Part shown: piece by piece, positions 44,013 to 56,640 of the stretch | How positions within the stretch are numbered: the first letter of the stretch is position 1 | Layout of the letters: each line of letters starts with the position of its first letter | NCBI GenBank assembly: GCA_949130485.1 | Contig: OX422184.1 | Coordinates: 26,106,763 to 26,170,762 of the forward strand | Source: Agelas oroides | Taxonomy: Eukaryota > Porifera > Demospongiae > Agelasida > Agelasidae | Direction: 5' to 3' | DNA: 64,000 nucleotides | The notes under the pieces: generated by a model | Seen by the model: only the letters and a program-made list of their open reading frames with translations | Databases searched by the model: none | Told to the model about the DNA's origin: nothing | Translations under genes and position numbers: made by a program

Positions 44013-45355
44013 TTCATTCCGCTAGCACTTTACACCCACTCCCTTGCATTCCCCTCGTAGTCCCCTGCATTCCCCTGGCACTATACACCCACTCCCATAC
44101 GTTCCCCTGGCATTCCCCTGCTTTCCATGCATTCCCCTGGCAGTTTGCACCCACTCCCATAAGTTCCCCTGGCATTCCCCTGTATTCCCCTGGCAGTTTG
44201 CACCCACTACCATACGTTACCCTGGCATTCCCCTGCATTCACCTGAATTTCCCTAGCACTTTACACCCACTCCCGTGGATTCCCCTCTCATTCCTCTGCA
44301 TTCCCCTGGCACTTTACACTCACTCCAATACGTTTCCCTGGCATTCCCCTGCATTCCCCACATTCCCCTGGCACTTTGCACCCACTACCGTACGTTCCCC
44401 TGGCATTCCCCTGCATTTCCCTGCATTCCCCTGGCAATTTGCAATCTCTCTCGTACGTTCCCCTGGCATTCCTTTGCATTCCTCTTCATTCCCCTAGCAC
44501 TTTACACCCACTCCCTTGCATTCCCCTGGTAGTTCCCTGCATTCCCCTGGCGCTATACACCCATTCCCATATGTTCCGCTGGCATTCCCCTGTATTCCCC
44601 TGTGTCCCCCTGCATTCCCCTGTGTTCCCCTGGCACTTTGCCTCCACTCTTGTTCGTTTCCCTGGCCCTCCCCTGCAATCCCCTTCATTCCGCTAGCACT
44701 TTACACCCACTCCCTTGCATTCCCCTCGTAGTCCCCTGCATTCCCCTGGCACTATACACCCACTCCCATACGTTCCCCTGGCATTCCCCTGCTTTCCATG
44801 CATTCCCCTGGCAGTTTGCACCCACTCCCATAAGTTCCCCTGGCATACCCCTGTATTCCCCTGGCAGTTTGCACCCACTACCATACGTTCCCCTGGCATT
44901 CCCCTGCATTCACCTGAATTTCCCTAGCACTTTACACCCACTCCCGTGGATTCCCCTGTCATTCCTCTGCATTCCCCTGGCACTTTACACTCACTCCAAT
45001 ACGTTTCCCTGGCATTCCCCTGCATTCCCCACATTCCCCTGGCACTTTGCACCCACTACCGTACGTTCCCCTGGCATTCCCCTGCATTTCCCTGCATTCC
45101 CCTGGCAATTTGCAATCTCTCTCGTACGTTCCCCTGGCATTCCTTTGCATTGCTCTTCATTCCCCTAGCACTTTACACCCACTCCCTTGCATTCCCCTGG
45201 TAGTTCCCTGCATTCCCCTGGCGCTATACACCCATTCTCATATGTTCCGCTGGCATTCCCCTGTATTCCCCTGTGTCCCCCTGCATTCCCCTGTGTTCCC
45301 CTGGCACTTTGCCTCCACTCTTGATCGTTTCCCTGGCCCTCCCCCGCAATCCCCT
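44013..45355. repeat. 671-bp higher-order tandem duplication
   Basis: Two successive 671-bp copies, 44013-44683 and 44684-45354, nearly identical: for example CTCGTAGTCCCCTGCATTCC, CATAAGTTCCCCTGGCAT and TGGCGCTATACACCCATTC recur at the same offset with only isolated substitutions (such as CCTCTCATTCC versus CCTGTCATTCC near 44284/44955). Much more similar than adjacent array sequence, so it is a recent duplication. Confidence 0.85.
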
Positions 45356-48300
45356 TCATTCCGCTAGCACTTTACACCCACTCCCTTGCATTCCCCTGGT
45401 AGTTCCCTGCATTCCCCTGGTGCTATACACCCATTCCCATATGTTCCCCTGGCATTCCCTTAAATTCCCCTGCATTCCCCTGGCATTTGCACCCACTCCC
45501 ATATGTTCCCCTGGCCTTCCCCTGCATTCCCCAGCATTCCCCTGGCACTTTGCACCCATTCCCATACATTTCCCTGGCATTCCCCTGTATTCCCTTCCAT
45601 TCCCCTGCATTCCCCTGCGTTCCCCTGGCACTTTGCCTCCACTCTTGTACGTTTCCCTGGCATTCCCCTTCATTCCGCTAGCACTTTGCACCCATGCCCT
45701 TGCATTCCTCTGGTAGTCCCCTGTATTCCCCTGGCACTATACACCCACTCCCATACGTACCCCTGGCATTCCCCTGCATTCCCTGCATTCCCCTGGCAGT
45801 TTAAACCCACTCCCATACGTTCCCCTGGCATCCCCCTGTATTCCCCAGCATTCCCCTGGCACTTTGCACCCACTCCCATATGTTCCCCTGGCATTTCCCT
45901 GTATTCCCCTGCGTTCTCCTGCGTTCCCCTGGCACTTTGCCTCCACTCTTGTACGTTCCCCTGGCATTCCCCTGCATTCCCCTTCATTCCGCTAGCACTT
46001 TACACCCACCCCCTTGCATTCCCCTGGTAGTCCCCTGCATTCCCCTGGCACTATATACCCACTGCCATACGTTCCCCTGGCACTATACACCCACTGCCAT
46101 ACGTTCCCCTGGCATTCCCCTGCATTCCCTTCATTCCCCTGGCAGTTTACACTCCCATACGTTTCCCTGGCATTCCCCTGCATTCCCCTGCATTCCCCTG
46201 CAATCCCCTGGCACTTTGTACCCACTACCGTACGTTTCCCTGCCATTACCCTGCATTCCCCTGGCATTCCTGTGCATTCCCTTTCATTCCCCTAGCACTT
46301 TACACCTACCCCCTTACATTCCCCTGGCGCTACACACCCACTCCCACATGTTTGCTTGGCATTCCCCTGCATTCCCCAGCATTCCCCTAGCACTTTGAAC
46401 CCACTCCCATACGTTCCACATGCATTTCCCTGTATTCCCCTGCATTCCCCTGCGTTCCCCTGGCACTTTGCCTCCACTCTCGTACGTTCCCCTCGCATTC
46501 CCCTGCATTCCCCTGCATTCCCCTGGCAATTTGCATCCTCTTGTACATTCCCCTGGCATTCCTTTGCATTCCCCTTCATTCCCCTAGCACTTTACACCCG
46601 CCCCCTTACATTTCCCTGGTAGTTCCCTGCATTCCCCTGGTGCTATACACCCACTCCCATATGTTCCTCTGGCATTCCCCTGCATTCCCCTGCATTTCCC
46701 TGCCTTCCCCTGCATTCCCCTGGCACTTTGCCTCCACTCTCGTACGTTACCCTGGCATTCCCCTGCATTCCCCTTCATTCCGCTAGCACTTTACACCCAC
46801 TCCCTTGCATTCCCCTGGTAGTCCCCTGTATTCCCCTGGCACTATACACCCACTCCCATACGTACCCCTGGCATTCCCCTGCATTCCCTGCATTCCCCTG
46901 GCAGTTTACACCCACTCCCATACGTTCCCCTGGCATTCCCCTGTATTCCCCAGCATTCCCCTGACACTTTGCACCCACTCCCATAAGTTCCACTGGCATT
47001 GCCCTGTATTCCCCTGGCACTTTGCACCCACTACCATACGTTCCCCTGGCATTCCCCTGCATTCACCTGAATTCCCCTAGCACTTTACACCCACACCCGT
47101 AGATTCCCCTGTCATTCCCCTGCATTCCCCTGGCACTCTACACACTCCCATACATTTCCCTGCCACCCCCCTGCATTCCCCTGCATTCCCCTGGCACGTA
47201 GCACCCACTATCGTACGTTCCCCTTGCATTCCCCTGCATTCCCCTGCATTCCCCTGGAAATTTGCATCCTCTCTCATACGTTCCCATGACATTCCTTTGC
47301 ATTCTCCTTCATTCCCCTGGCACTTTATATCACCCCCTTACATTCCCCTGTTAGCTTCCTGCATTCATCTGGCGCTATACACCTACTCCCGTATGTTCCC
47401 CTGGCATTCCCCTGCATTACCCTGGATTCCCCTGGCAGTTTACACCCACTCCCATACGTTGCCCTGGCGTTTCCCTGCATTCCCCTGCGTTCCCCTGGCA
47501 CTTTGCCTCCACTCTTGTACGTTCCCCTGGCATTCCCCTGCATTCCCCTTCATTCCGCTAGCACTTTACACCCACTCTCTTGCATTCCCCTGGTAGTTCC
47601 CTGCATTCCTCTGGCACTCTACACCCACTCCCATACGTATTCCTGGCATTCCCCTGCATCCCCAGCATTCCCCTGGCACTTTGCACTAACTCCCATACGT
47701 TCCACTGGCATTTCCCTGTATTCTGCTGTATTCCCCTGCATTCTCCTGCGTTCCCCTGGCACTTTGCCTCCACTCTTGTACGTTCCCCTGGCATTCCCCT
47801 GCATTCCCCTTCATTCGGCTAGCTCTTTACACCCACTCCCTTGCATTCCATTGGTAGTCCCCTGCATTCCCCTGGCACTATACACCCTCTCCCATACATT
47901 CCCCTGGCATTCCCCTGCATTCCCTGCATTCCCTGCATTCCCCTGGCAGTTTACACTCACTCCCATACGTTTCCCTGGTATTCCCCTGAATTCCCCTGCA
48001 CTCCCCTGCATTCCCCTGGCACTGCACCCACTACCGTACGTTCCCCTGCATTCCCCTGGCAGTTTGCACCCACTCCCATACGTTCCCCTGGCATTTCCCT
48101 GCATTTTCCAGCATTCCCCTGGCACTTTGCACCCGCTCCCATACGTTCCGCTGGCATTCACCTGTATTCACCTGTGTCCCCCTGCATTCCCCTGTGTTCC
48201 CCTGGCACTTTGCCTCCACTCTTGTTCGTTCCCCTGGCCCTCCCCTGCAATCCCCTTCATTCCGCTAGCACTTTACACCCACTCCCTTGCATTCCCCTGG

Positions 48301-49899
48301 TAGTCCCCTGCATTCACCTGGCGTTATACACCCACTCCCATACGTTCCCCTGGCATTCCTCTGCATTCCCTGCATTACCCTGGCAGTTTACACCCACTCC
48401 CATACGTTCCCCTGGAATACCCCTGTATACCCCAGCATTCCCCTGACACTTTCCACCCACTCCCATAAGTTCCCCTGGGATTCCCCTGTATTCCCCTGGC
48501 ACTTTGCACCCACTACCATACGTTCCCCTGGCATTCCCTTGCATTCCCCTGCATTCCCCTGTATTCCCCTGGCACTATACACCCACTCCCGTAGATTCCC
48601 CTGTCATTCCCCTGCATTCCCCTGGCATTTTAAACTCACTCCCATACGTTTCCCTGGCATTCACCTGCATTCCCGTGTATTCCCGTGCATTCCCCTTTAT
48701 TCCCCTGCATTCCCCTGGCACTTTACACTCGCCCCCTTACATTCCTCTGGTAGTTCCCTGCATTCCCCTGGCAATTTGCATCCTCTCTCGTACGTTCCCC
48801 TGGCATTTCTTTGCATTCCCCTTCATTCCCGTACCACTTTACACCCGCCCCCTTACATTCTCCTGGTAGTTCCCTGCATTCCCCTGGCACTATACACCGA
48901 CTCCCATATGTTCCCCTGGCAATCCCCTGCATTCCCCTGCTTTCCCATGGCAGTTTGCACCCACTCCCATACGTTCCCCTGGTATTCCTCTACATTCCCC
49001 AGCATTCCCCTGGCACTTTGCACCAACTCCCATACGTTCGCCTGGCATTCCCATGTATTTCCCTGCATTCCCCTGCATTCCCCTGCATTCCCCTGGCACT
49101 TTGCCTGCACTCTCGTACATTCACCTGGCATTCCCCTGCATTCCCCTTCATTCCGCTAGCACTTTACCCCCACTACCGTACGTTCCCTGGCATTCCGCTG
49201 CATTCCCCTGCATTCCCCTGGGTATTTGCATTCTCTCTCCTACTTTCCCCTTGCATTGCTTTGCATTCCCCTTCATTCACCTAGCACTTTAGACTCGCCC
49301 CCTTACATTCACCTGGTAGTTCCCTGCATTCCCTTGGCACTCTGCACCCACTCCCATATGTTCCACTGGCATTCCCCTGCAAACCCCTGCATTCCCCTGG
49401 CAGTTTGCACCCACTCCCATACGTTCCCCTGGTATTCCCCTACATTCCACAGCATTCCCTGGCACTAAACACCCACTCACATACGTTCCCCTGGCATTCC
49501 CCTGCATTCCCTGCTTTCCCCTGGCAGTTTACACCCACTCCCATACGTTCCCCTGGCATTCCCCTGTATTCCCCTGAATTCCCCTGCGTTCCCCTGGCAC
49601 TTTGCATCCACACTCGTATGTTCCCCTGGCATTCCCCTGCATTCTCCTTCATTCTGCTAGCACTTTACACCCACTCCCTTGCATTCCCCTGGTGGTCCCC
49701 TGCATTCCCCTGGCACTATACACCCACTCCCATGCGTTCCCCTGGCACTTTGCACCCACTTCCATACGTTCCCCTGGCATTCCCCTGTATTCCCCTGAAT
49801 TCCCCTGCATTCCCCTGCGTTCCCCTGGCACTTTGCATCCACACTCGTATGTTCCCCTGGCATTCCCCTGCATTCCCCTTCATTCCGCTAGCACTTTAC

Positions 49900-52800
49900 A
49901 CCCACTCCCTTGCATTCCCCTGGTGGTCCCCTGCATTCCCCTGGCACTATACACCCACTCCCATGCATTCCCCTGGCATTCCCCTGCATTCCCTCCATTC
50001 CCCTGGTAGTTTACACCCACTCCGATACGTTCCCCTGGCATTCCCTTGTATTCCCCAGCATTCCCCTGACGCTTTGCACCCACTCCCATAAGTTCCCCTG
50101 GCATTCCCCTGTAGTCCCCTGGCACTTTGCACCCACTACCATACGTTCCCCTGGCTTTCCCCTGCATTCCCCTGCATTCACCTGAATTCCCCTAGCACTT
50201 TACACCCACTCCAGTAGATTCCCCTGTCATTCCCCTGCATTCCCCTGGCACTTTACACTCACTCCCATCTGTTCCCCTGGCATTCTCCTGCATTCCCCTG
50301 CATTCCCCTGGCAGTTTGCACCCACTCCCATACTTTCCCCTGGCATTCCCCTGCATTCCCCAGCATTCCCCTGGCACTTTGCACCTACTCCCATACGTTC
50401 CCCTGGAATTCCCCTGTATTCCCCTGCATTCCCCTGCGTTCCCCTGGCACTTTGCATCCACTCTCGTACGTTCCCCTGGCATTCCCCTGCATTACCCTTC
50501 ATTCCGCTAGCACTTTACACCCACTCCCTTGTATTCCCCTGGTAGTCCCCTGCATTCCCTTCGCACTATACACCCACTCCCATACGTTCCCCTGGCATTC
50601 CCCTGCATTCCCTACAATCACCTGGCAGTTTACACTCACTCCGATATGTTTCCTTGTCATTCCCCTGCATTCCCCTGCATTCCCCTGGTACTTTGCACCT
50701 ACTACCGTACGTTCCCCTGGCATTCCCCTGCATTCCCCTGGAAATTTGCGTCCTCTCGTACGTTCCCCTGGCATTCCATTGCATTCCCCTTCCCGTAGCA
50801 CTTTACACCCGCCACCTTACATTCCCCTGGTAGTTCCCTGCATTACCCTGGCACTATACACCCACTCACATATGTTCCCCTGGCATTCCCTTGCATTCCC
50901 TGCATTCCCCTGGCAGTTTACACCCACTCCCATACATTACCCTGGCATTCCCCTGCATTCCCCAGCAATCCCCTGGCACTTTGCACCCACTCCCATACGT
51001 TCCCCTGGTATTTCCCTGTATTCCTCTGGATTCCCCTACATTTTCCTGCATTCCCTTGGGACTTTGCCTCCATTCCCATACGTTCCCCTGGCATTCCCCT
51101 GCATTCCCTGCAATTCCCTGGCAGTTTACACCCACTCCCATACGTTCCCTTGGCATTCCCCTGTATTCCCCAGCATTCCCCTGACACTTTGCACCCACTC
51201 CCATAAGTTCCCCTGGCATTCCCCTGTATTCCCCTGGCACTTTACAACCACTACCATACATTCCCCTGGCATTCCCCTGCATCCCCTGTATTCCCCTAGC
51301 ACTTTACACCCACTCCCGTAGATTCCCGTTATTCACCTGCATTCCCCTGGCACTTTACACTCACTGCCATATGTTTCCCTGGCATTCCCCTGCATTCCCG
51401 TGCATTCCCTTGCATTCCTCTGGCACTTTGCACCGACTACCGTACGTTCCCCTGATATTGCCCTGCATTCCCCTGCGTTCCCCTGGCAATTTACATCCTC
51501 TCTCGTACGTTCCCCTGGCATTTCTTTGCAATCCCTTCATCCCCCTGGCACTTTACACCCGCCCCCTTAGATTCCCCTGGTAGTTCCCTGCATTCCCCTG
51601 GCGCTATACACCCACTCCCATATGTTCCCCCGGCATTCCCCTGCATTCCCCTGGCAGTTTGCACCAACTACCATTCGTTCCCCTGGCATTCCCCTGCATT
51701 CCCCTGGCACTTTGCACCCACTTCTATACGTTCCCCTGGCATTCCCCTGTATTCCCCTGCATTCCCCTGCGTTCCCCTGGCACTTTGCCTCCACTCTCGT
51801 ACGTTCCCCTGGCATTCCCCTGCATTCCCCTTCATTCCACTAGCACTTACACCCACTCCCTTGCATTCCCCTGGTAGTCCCCTGCATTCTCCTGGCACTA
51901 TACACCCACTCCCATACGTTACCCTGGCATTCCCCTGCATTCCCTGCATTCCCCTGGCAGTTTACACCCACTCCAATACGTTCCCCTGGCCTTCCACTGC
52001 ATTCCCCAATCTCCCCCTGGCACTTTGCACCCACTCCCATACGTTCCCCTGGCATTTCCCTGTATTCCCCTGTATTCCCCTGCATTTCCCTGTGTTCCCC
52101 TGGCACTTTGCCTCCACTCTCGTACGTTCCTCTGGCATTCCCCTGCATTCCCCTTCATTCTGCTAGCACTTTACACCAACTCCCTTGCATTCCCCTGGTA
52201 GTCCCCTTCATTCCCCTGGCACTATACACCCATTCCCATGCGTTCCCGTCATTCCCCTGCATTCCCTCCATTCCCCAGGCAGTTTACACCCACTTCCATA
52301 CGTTCCCCTGGCATTACCTTGTATTCCCCAGCATTCCACTGACACTTTGCACCCACTCCCATAAGTTCCCCTGGCATTCCCCTGTAGTCCCCTGGCACTT
52401 TGCACCCACTACCATACGTTTCCCTGGCATTCCCCTGCATTCACCTGAATTCCCCTAGCACTTTACACCCACTCCCGTAGATTCACTTGTCATTCCCCTG
52501 CATTCCCCTGGCACTTTACACTCACTCCCATATGTTCCCCTGGCATTCTCCTGCATTCCCCTGCATTCCCCTGGCAGTTTGCACCCACTCCCATACGTTC
52601 CCCTGGCATTCCCCTGTGTTCCCCAGCATTCCCCTGGCACTTTGCACCCACTCCCATACGTTCCCCTGGAGTTCCCCTGTATTCCCCTGTATTCCCCTGT
52701 ATTCCCCTGCATTCCCATGCGTTACCCTGGCACTTTGCCTCCACTCTCATACGTTAACCTGGCATTCCCCTGCATTCCCCTTCATTCCGCTAACACTTTA

Positions 52801-53620
52801 CACCCACTCCCTTGCATTACCCTGGTAGTCCCCTGCATTCCTGTGGCACTATACACCCACTCCCATATTTTCCCCTGGCATTCCCCTGCATTCCCTGCAT
52901 TCACCTGGCAGTTTACACTCACTCCGATACGTTTCCCTGGCATTCCCCTGCATTCTCCTGCATTCCCCTGGCACTTTGCACCCACTACCGTACGTTCCCC
53001 TGGCATTCCCCTGTATTCCCCTGCATTCCCCTGGCAATTTGCATCCTCTCTCGTAAGTTCCCCTGGCATTCCTTTGCATTCCCCTTCCCGTAGCACTTTA
53101 CACCCACCACCTTACATTCCCCTGGTAGTTCCCTGCATTCTCCTGGCACTATACACCCACTCATATGTTCCCCTGGCATTCCCTTGCATTCCCTGCATTA
53201 CCCTGGTAGTTTGCACCCACTCCCATACATTCCCCTGGCATTCCCCTGCATTCCCCAGCAATCCCCTGGCACTTTGCATCCACTCCCATACGTTCCCCTG
53301 GCATTTCCCGGTATTCCCTTGGATTCCCCTGCATTCCCATGCGTTCCCCTGGCACTTTGCCTCCACTCCAATACGTTCCCCTGGCATTCCCCTGCATTCC
53401 CTGCAATCCCCTGGCAGTTTACACCCACTCCCATACGTTCCCTTAGCATTCCCCTGTATTCCCCAGCATTCCCCTGACAGTGCACCCACTCTCATAAGTT
53501 CCCCTGGCATTCCCCTGTATTTCCCTGGCACTTTGCACCCACTACCATACATTCCCCTGGCATTCCCTTGCATTCCTCTGTATTCCCCTAGCACTTTACA
53601 CCCACTCCCGTAGATTCCCC
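49900..53620. repeat. ~2.26-kb segmental duplication within the array
   Basis: The series CACTCC(A/C)GTAGATTC, CACTCCCAT(C/A)TGTTCCCC, TTTCCCC or GTTCCCC blocks, ending TTCCCGTAGCACTTTACACC, appears at about 50.2-50.8 kb and again at about 52.46-53.1 kb with an offset of 2.26-2.28 kb. Flanking blocks (49.9-50.2/52.2-52.45 and 50.87-51.3/53.15-53.6) keep the same order. Confidence 0.6.
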
Positions 53621-54499
53621 TGTTATTCACCTGTATTCCCCTGGCACTTTACACTCACTCCCATACGTTTCCCTGGCATTCCCCTGCATTCCCGTGCATT
53701 ACCCTGCATTCCTCTGGCAATTTGTACCCACTACAGTACATTCCCATGGCATTCCCCTGCATTCTCCTGCATTCCCCTGGCAATTTACATCCTCTCTCGT
53801 ACGTTCCCCTTGCATTCCTTTGTATTCCCCTTCATTACCCTAGCACTTTACACTCGGTCCCTTACATTCCCCTGGTAGTTCCCTGTATTCCCCTGGCACT
53901 ATACACCCACTCCCATATGTTCCCCCGGCATTCCCCTGCATTCCCCTGCATTCCCCTGCATTCCCCTGGCAGTTTTCACCCACTCCCATACATTCCCCTG
54001 GCATCCCTTGCATTTCCCAGCATTCCCCTGGCACATTGCACCCACTCCCTTGCATTACCCTGGTAGTCTCCTGCATTCTTCTGGCACTATACACCCACTC
54101 CCATTCGTTCCTCTGGCATTCCCCTGCATTCACTGAATTCCCCTGGCAGTTTACACCCACTCCCATACGTTCCCCTGGCATTCCCCTGCATACCCCAGCA
54201 TCCCCCTGCCACTTTGCACCCACTCCCATATGTTCCCCTGGCATTCCACTGTATTCCCCTGGCACTTTGCACCCACCAACATACGTTCCCCTGGCATTCT
54301 CCTGCATTCCCCTGTATTTCCCTGGCAGTTTGCACCCACTTCCAATCGTTCCCCTGGCACTCCCCTGCATTACCCAGCATTCCCCTGGCACTTTGCACCC
54401 ACTCCCATACGTTCCCCTGGCATTACCCTGTATTCTCCTGTATTCCCCTGCATTCCACTGCGTTACCCTGGCACAGCCTCCACTCTCGTACTTTCCCCT

Positions 54500-56640
54500 G
54501 GCATTCCCCTGCATTCCCCTTCATTCCGCTAGCACTTTACACCCACTCCCTTGCATTCCCCTGGTAGTCCCCTGCATTCCCCTGGCACTATACACCCACT
54601 CCCATACATTCCCCTGGCATTCCCCTGCATTCCCTGCATTCCCCTGGCAGTTTACACCCACTCCCATACGTTCCCTTGGCATCCCCCTGCAATCCCAGCA
54701 TTCCCCTGGCACTTTGCACCCACTCCCATACGTTCCCCTGGCATTTCCCTGTATTCCCCTGCATTCCCCTGCGTTCCCCTGGCGCTTTGCCTCCACTCTC
54801 GTACGTTCCCCTGACATTCCCCTGCATTCCCCTTCATTCCACTAGCACTTTACACCCACACCCTTGCAAATCCACTCGTAGTCCCCTGCATTCCCCTGGC
54901 ACTATACACCTCCCATACGTTCCCCTGGCATTCCCCTGCATTCCCCAGCATTCCCCGGCCCTTTGTACCCACTACTCCAATAGGTTCCCATGGCATTCCC
55001 CTGTATTACTCTCGTGCTTTGCACCCACTTCTGTACATTCCCTTGGCATATGCCTGCATTACCCAGCATTCCCCAGCATTCCGCTGGCACTTTGCACCCA
55101 CTCCCATACATTCCTCTGGCATTTCCCTGTATTCCCCTGTATTCCCCTGCATTCCCCTGCGTTCCCCTGGCATTCCCCTGCATTCCCCTTCGGCTAGCAC
55201 TTTACACCCACTCGCTTGCATTCCCCTGGTAGTCCTCTGCATTCCTCTGGCACTATACACCCACTCCCATACGTTCCCCTGGCATTCCCCTGCATTCCCT
55301 GCATTCCCCTGCATTCCCTGCATTCCCCTGGCAGTTTACACCCACTCCCATACGTTCCCTTGGCATCCCCCTGCATTCCCAGCATTCCCCTGGCACTTTG
55401 CACCCACTCCCATACGTTCCCCTGGCATTTCCCTGTATTCCCCTGCATTCCCCTGCGTTCCCCTGGCGCTTTGCCTCCACTCTCGTACGTTCCCCTGACA
55501 TTCCCCTGCATTCCCCTTCATTCCGCTAGCACTTTACACCCACTCCCTTGCATTCCCATCGTAGTCCCCTGCATTCCCCTGGCATTATACACCTCCCATA
55601 CGTTCCGCTGGCATTCCCCTGCATTCTCTGCATTCCCCTGGCAGTTTACACCCACTCCTATACGTTCTCCTGGCATTCCCCTGCATTCCCCAGCATTCCC
55701 CGGCCCTTTTTACCCACTACTCCAATAGGTTCCCCTGGCATTCCCCTGTATTCCTCTCGCGCTTTGCACCCACTTCTGTACATTCCCTTGGCATATGCCT
55801 GCATTACCCAGCATTCCCCAGCATTCCGCTGGCACTTTGCACCCACTCCCATGCGTTCCTCTGGCATTTCCCTGTATTCCCCTGTATTCCCCTGCATTCC
55901 CCTGCGTTCCCCTGGCATTCCCCTGCATTCCCCTTCCTTCGGCTAGCACTTTACACCCACTCCCTTGCATTCCCCTGGTAGTCCCCTGCATTCCTCTGGC
56001 ACTATACACCCACTCCCATACGTTACCCTGGCATTCCCCTGCATTCCCTGCATTCCCTGCATTCCCCTGCATTCCCTGCATTCCCCTGGCAGTTTACACC
56101 CACTCCCATACGTTCCCCTGGCATTTCCCTGTATTCCCCAGCATTCCCCTGCGTTCCCCTGGCGCTTTGCCTCCACTCTCGTACGTTCCCCTGACATTCC
56201 CCTGCATTTCCCTTCATTCCGCTAGCATTTTACACCCACTCCCTTGCATTCCCCTCGTAGTCCCCTGCATTCCCCTGGCACTATACACCTCCCTTACGTT
56301 CCCCTGGTATTCCCCTGCACTCCCTGCATTCCCTGCATTCCCCTGGCAGTTTACACCCACTCCCATACGTTCCCCTGGCGTTCCCCTGCATTCCCCAGCA
56401 TTCCCCGGCCCTTTGTACCCACTACAATAGGTTCCCCTGGCATTCCCCTGTATTCCTCTCATGCTTTGCACCCACTCCTGTACATTCCATTGGCATATGC
56501 CTGCATTACCCAGTATTCCCCAGCATTCCGCTGGCACTTTGCACCCACTCCCATACATTCCTCTGGCATTCCCCTGTATTCCCCTGTATTCCCCTGCATT
56601 CCCCTGGTATTCCCCTGCATTCCCTTTCATTCCGCTAGCA
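54500..56640. repeat. ~0.7-kb higher-order repeat, three diverged copies
   Basis: Marker ACTACTCCAATAGGTTCCC at about 54972 and 55707 and ACTACAATAGGTTCCCC at about 56423; each is followed by CTCTCGTGCTTTGCACCC-like, GGCATATGCCTGCATTACCC and later CCCCTTC(GGCT)AGCAC blocks. Spacing 735 and ~716 bp; copies differ by small insertions. Confidence 0.7.
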
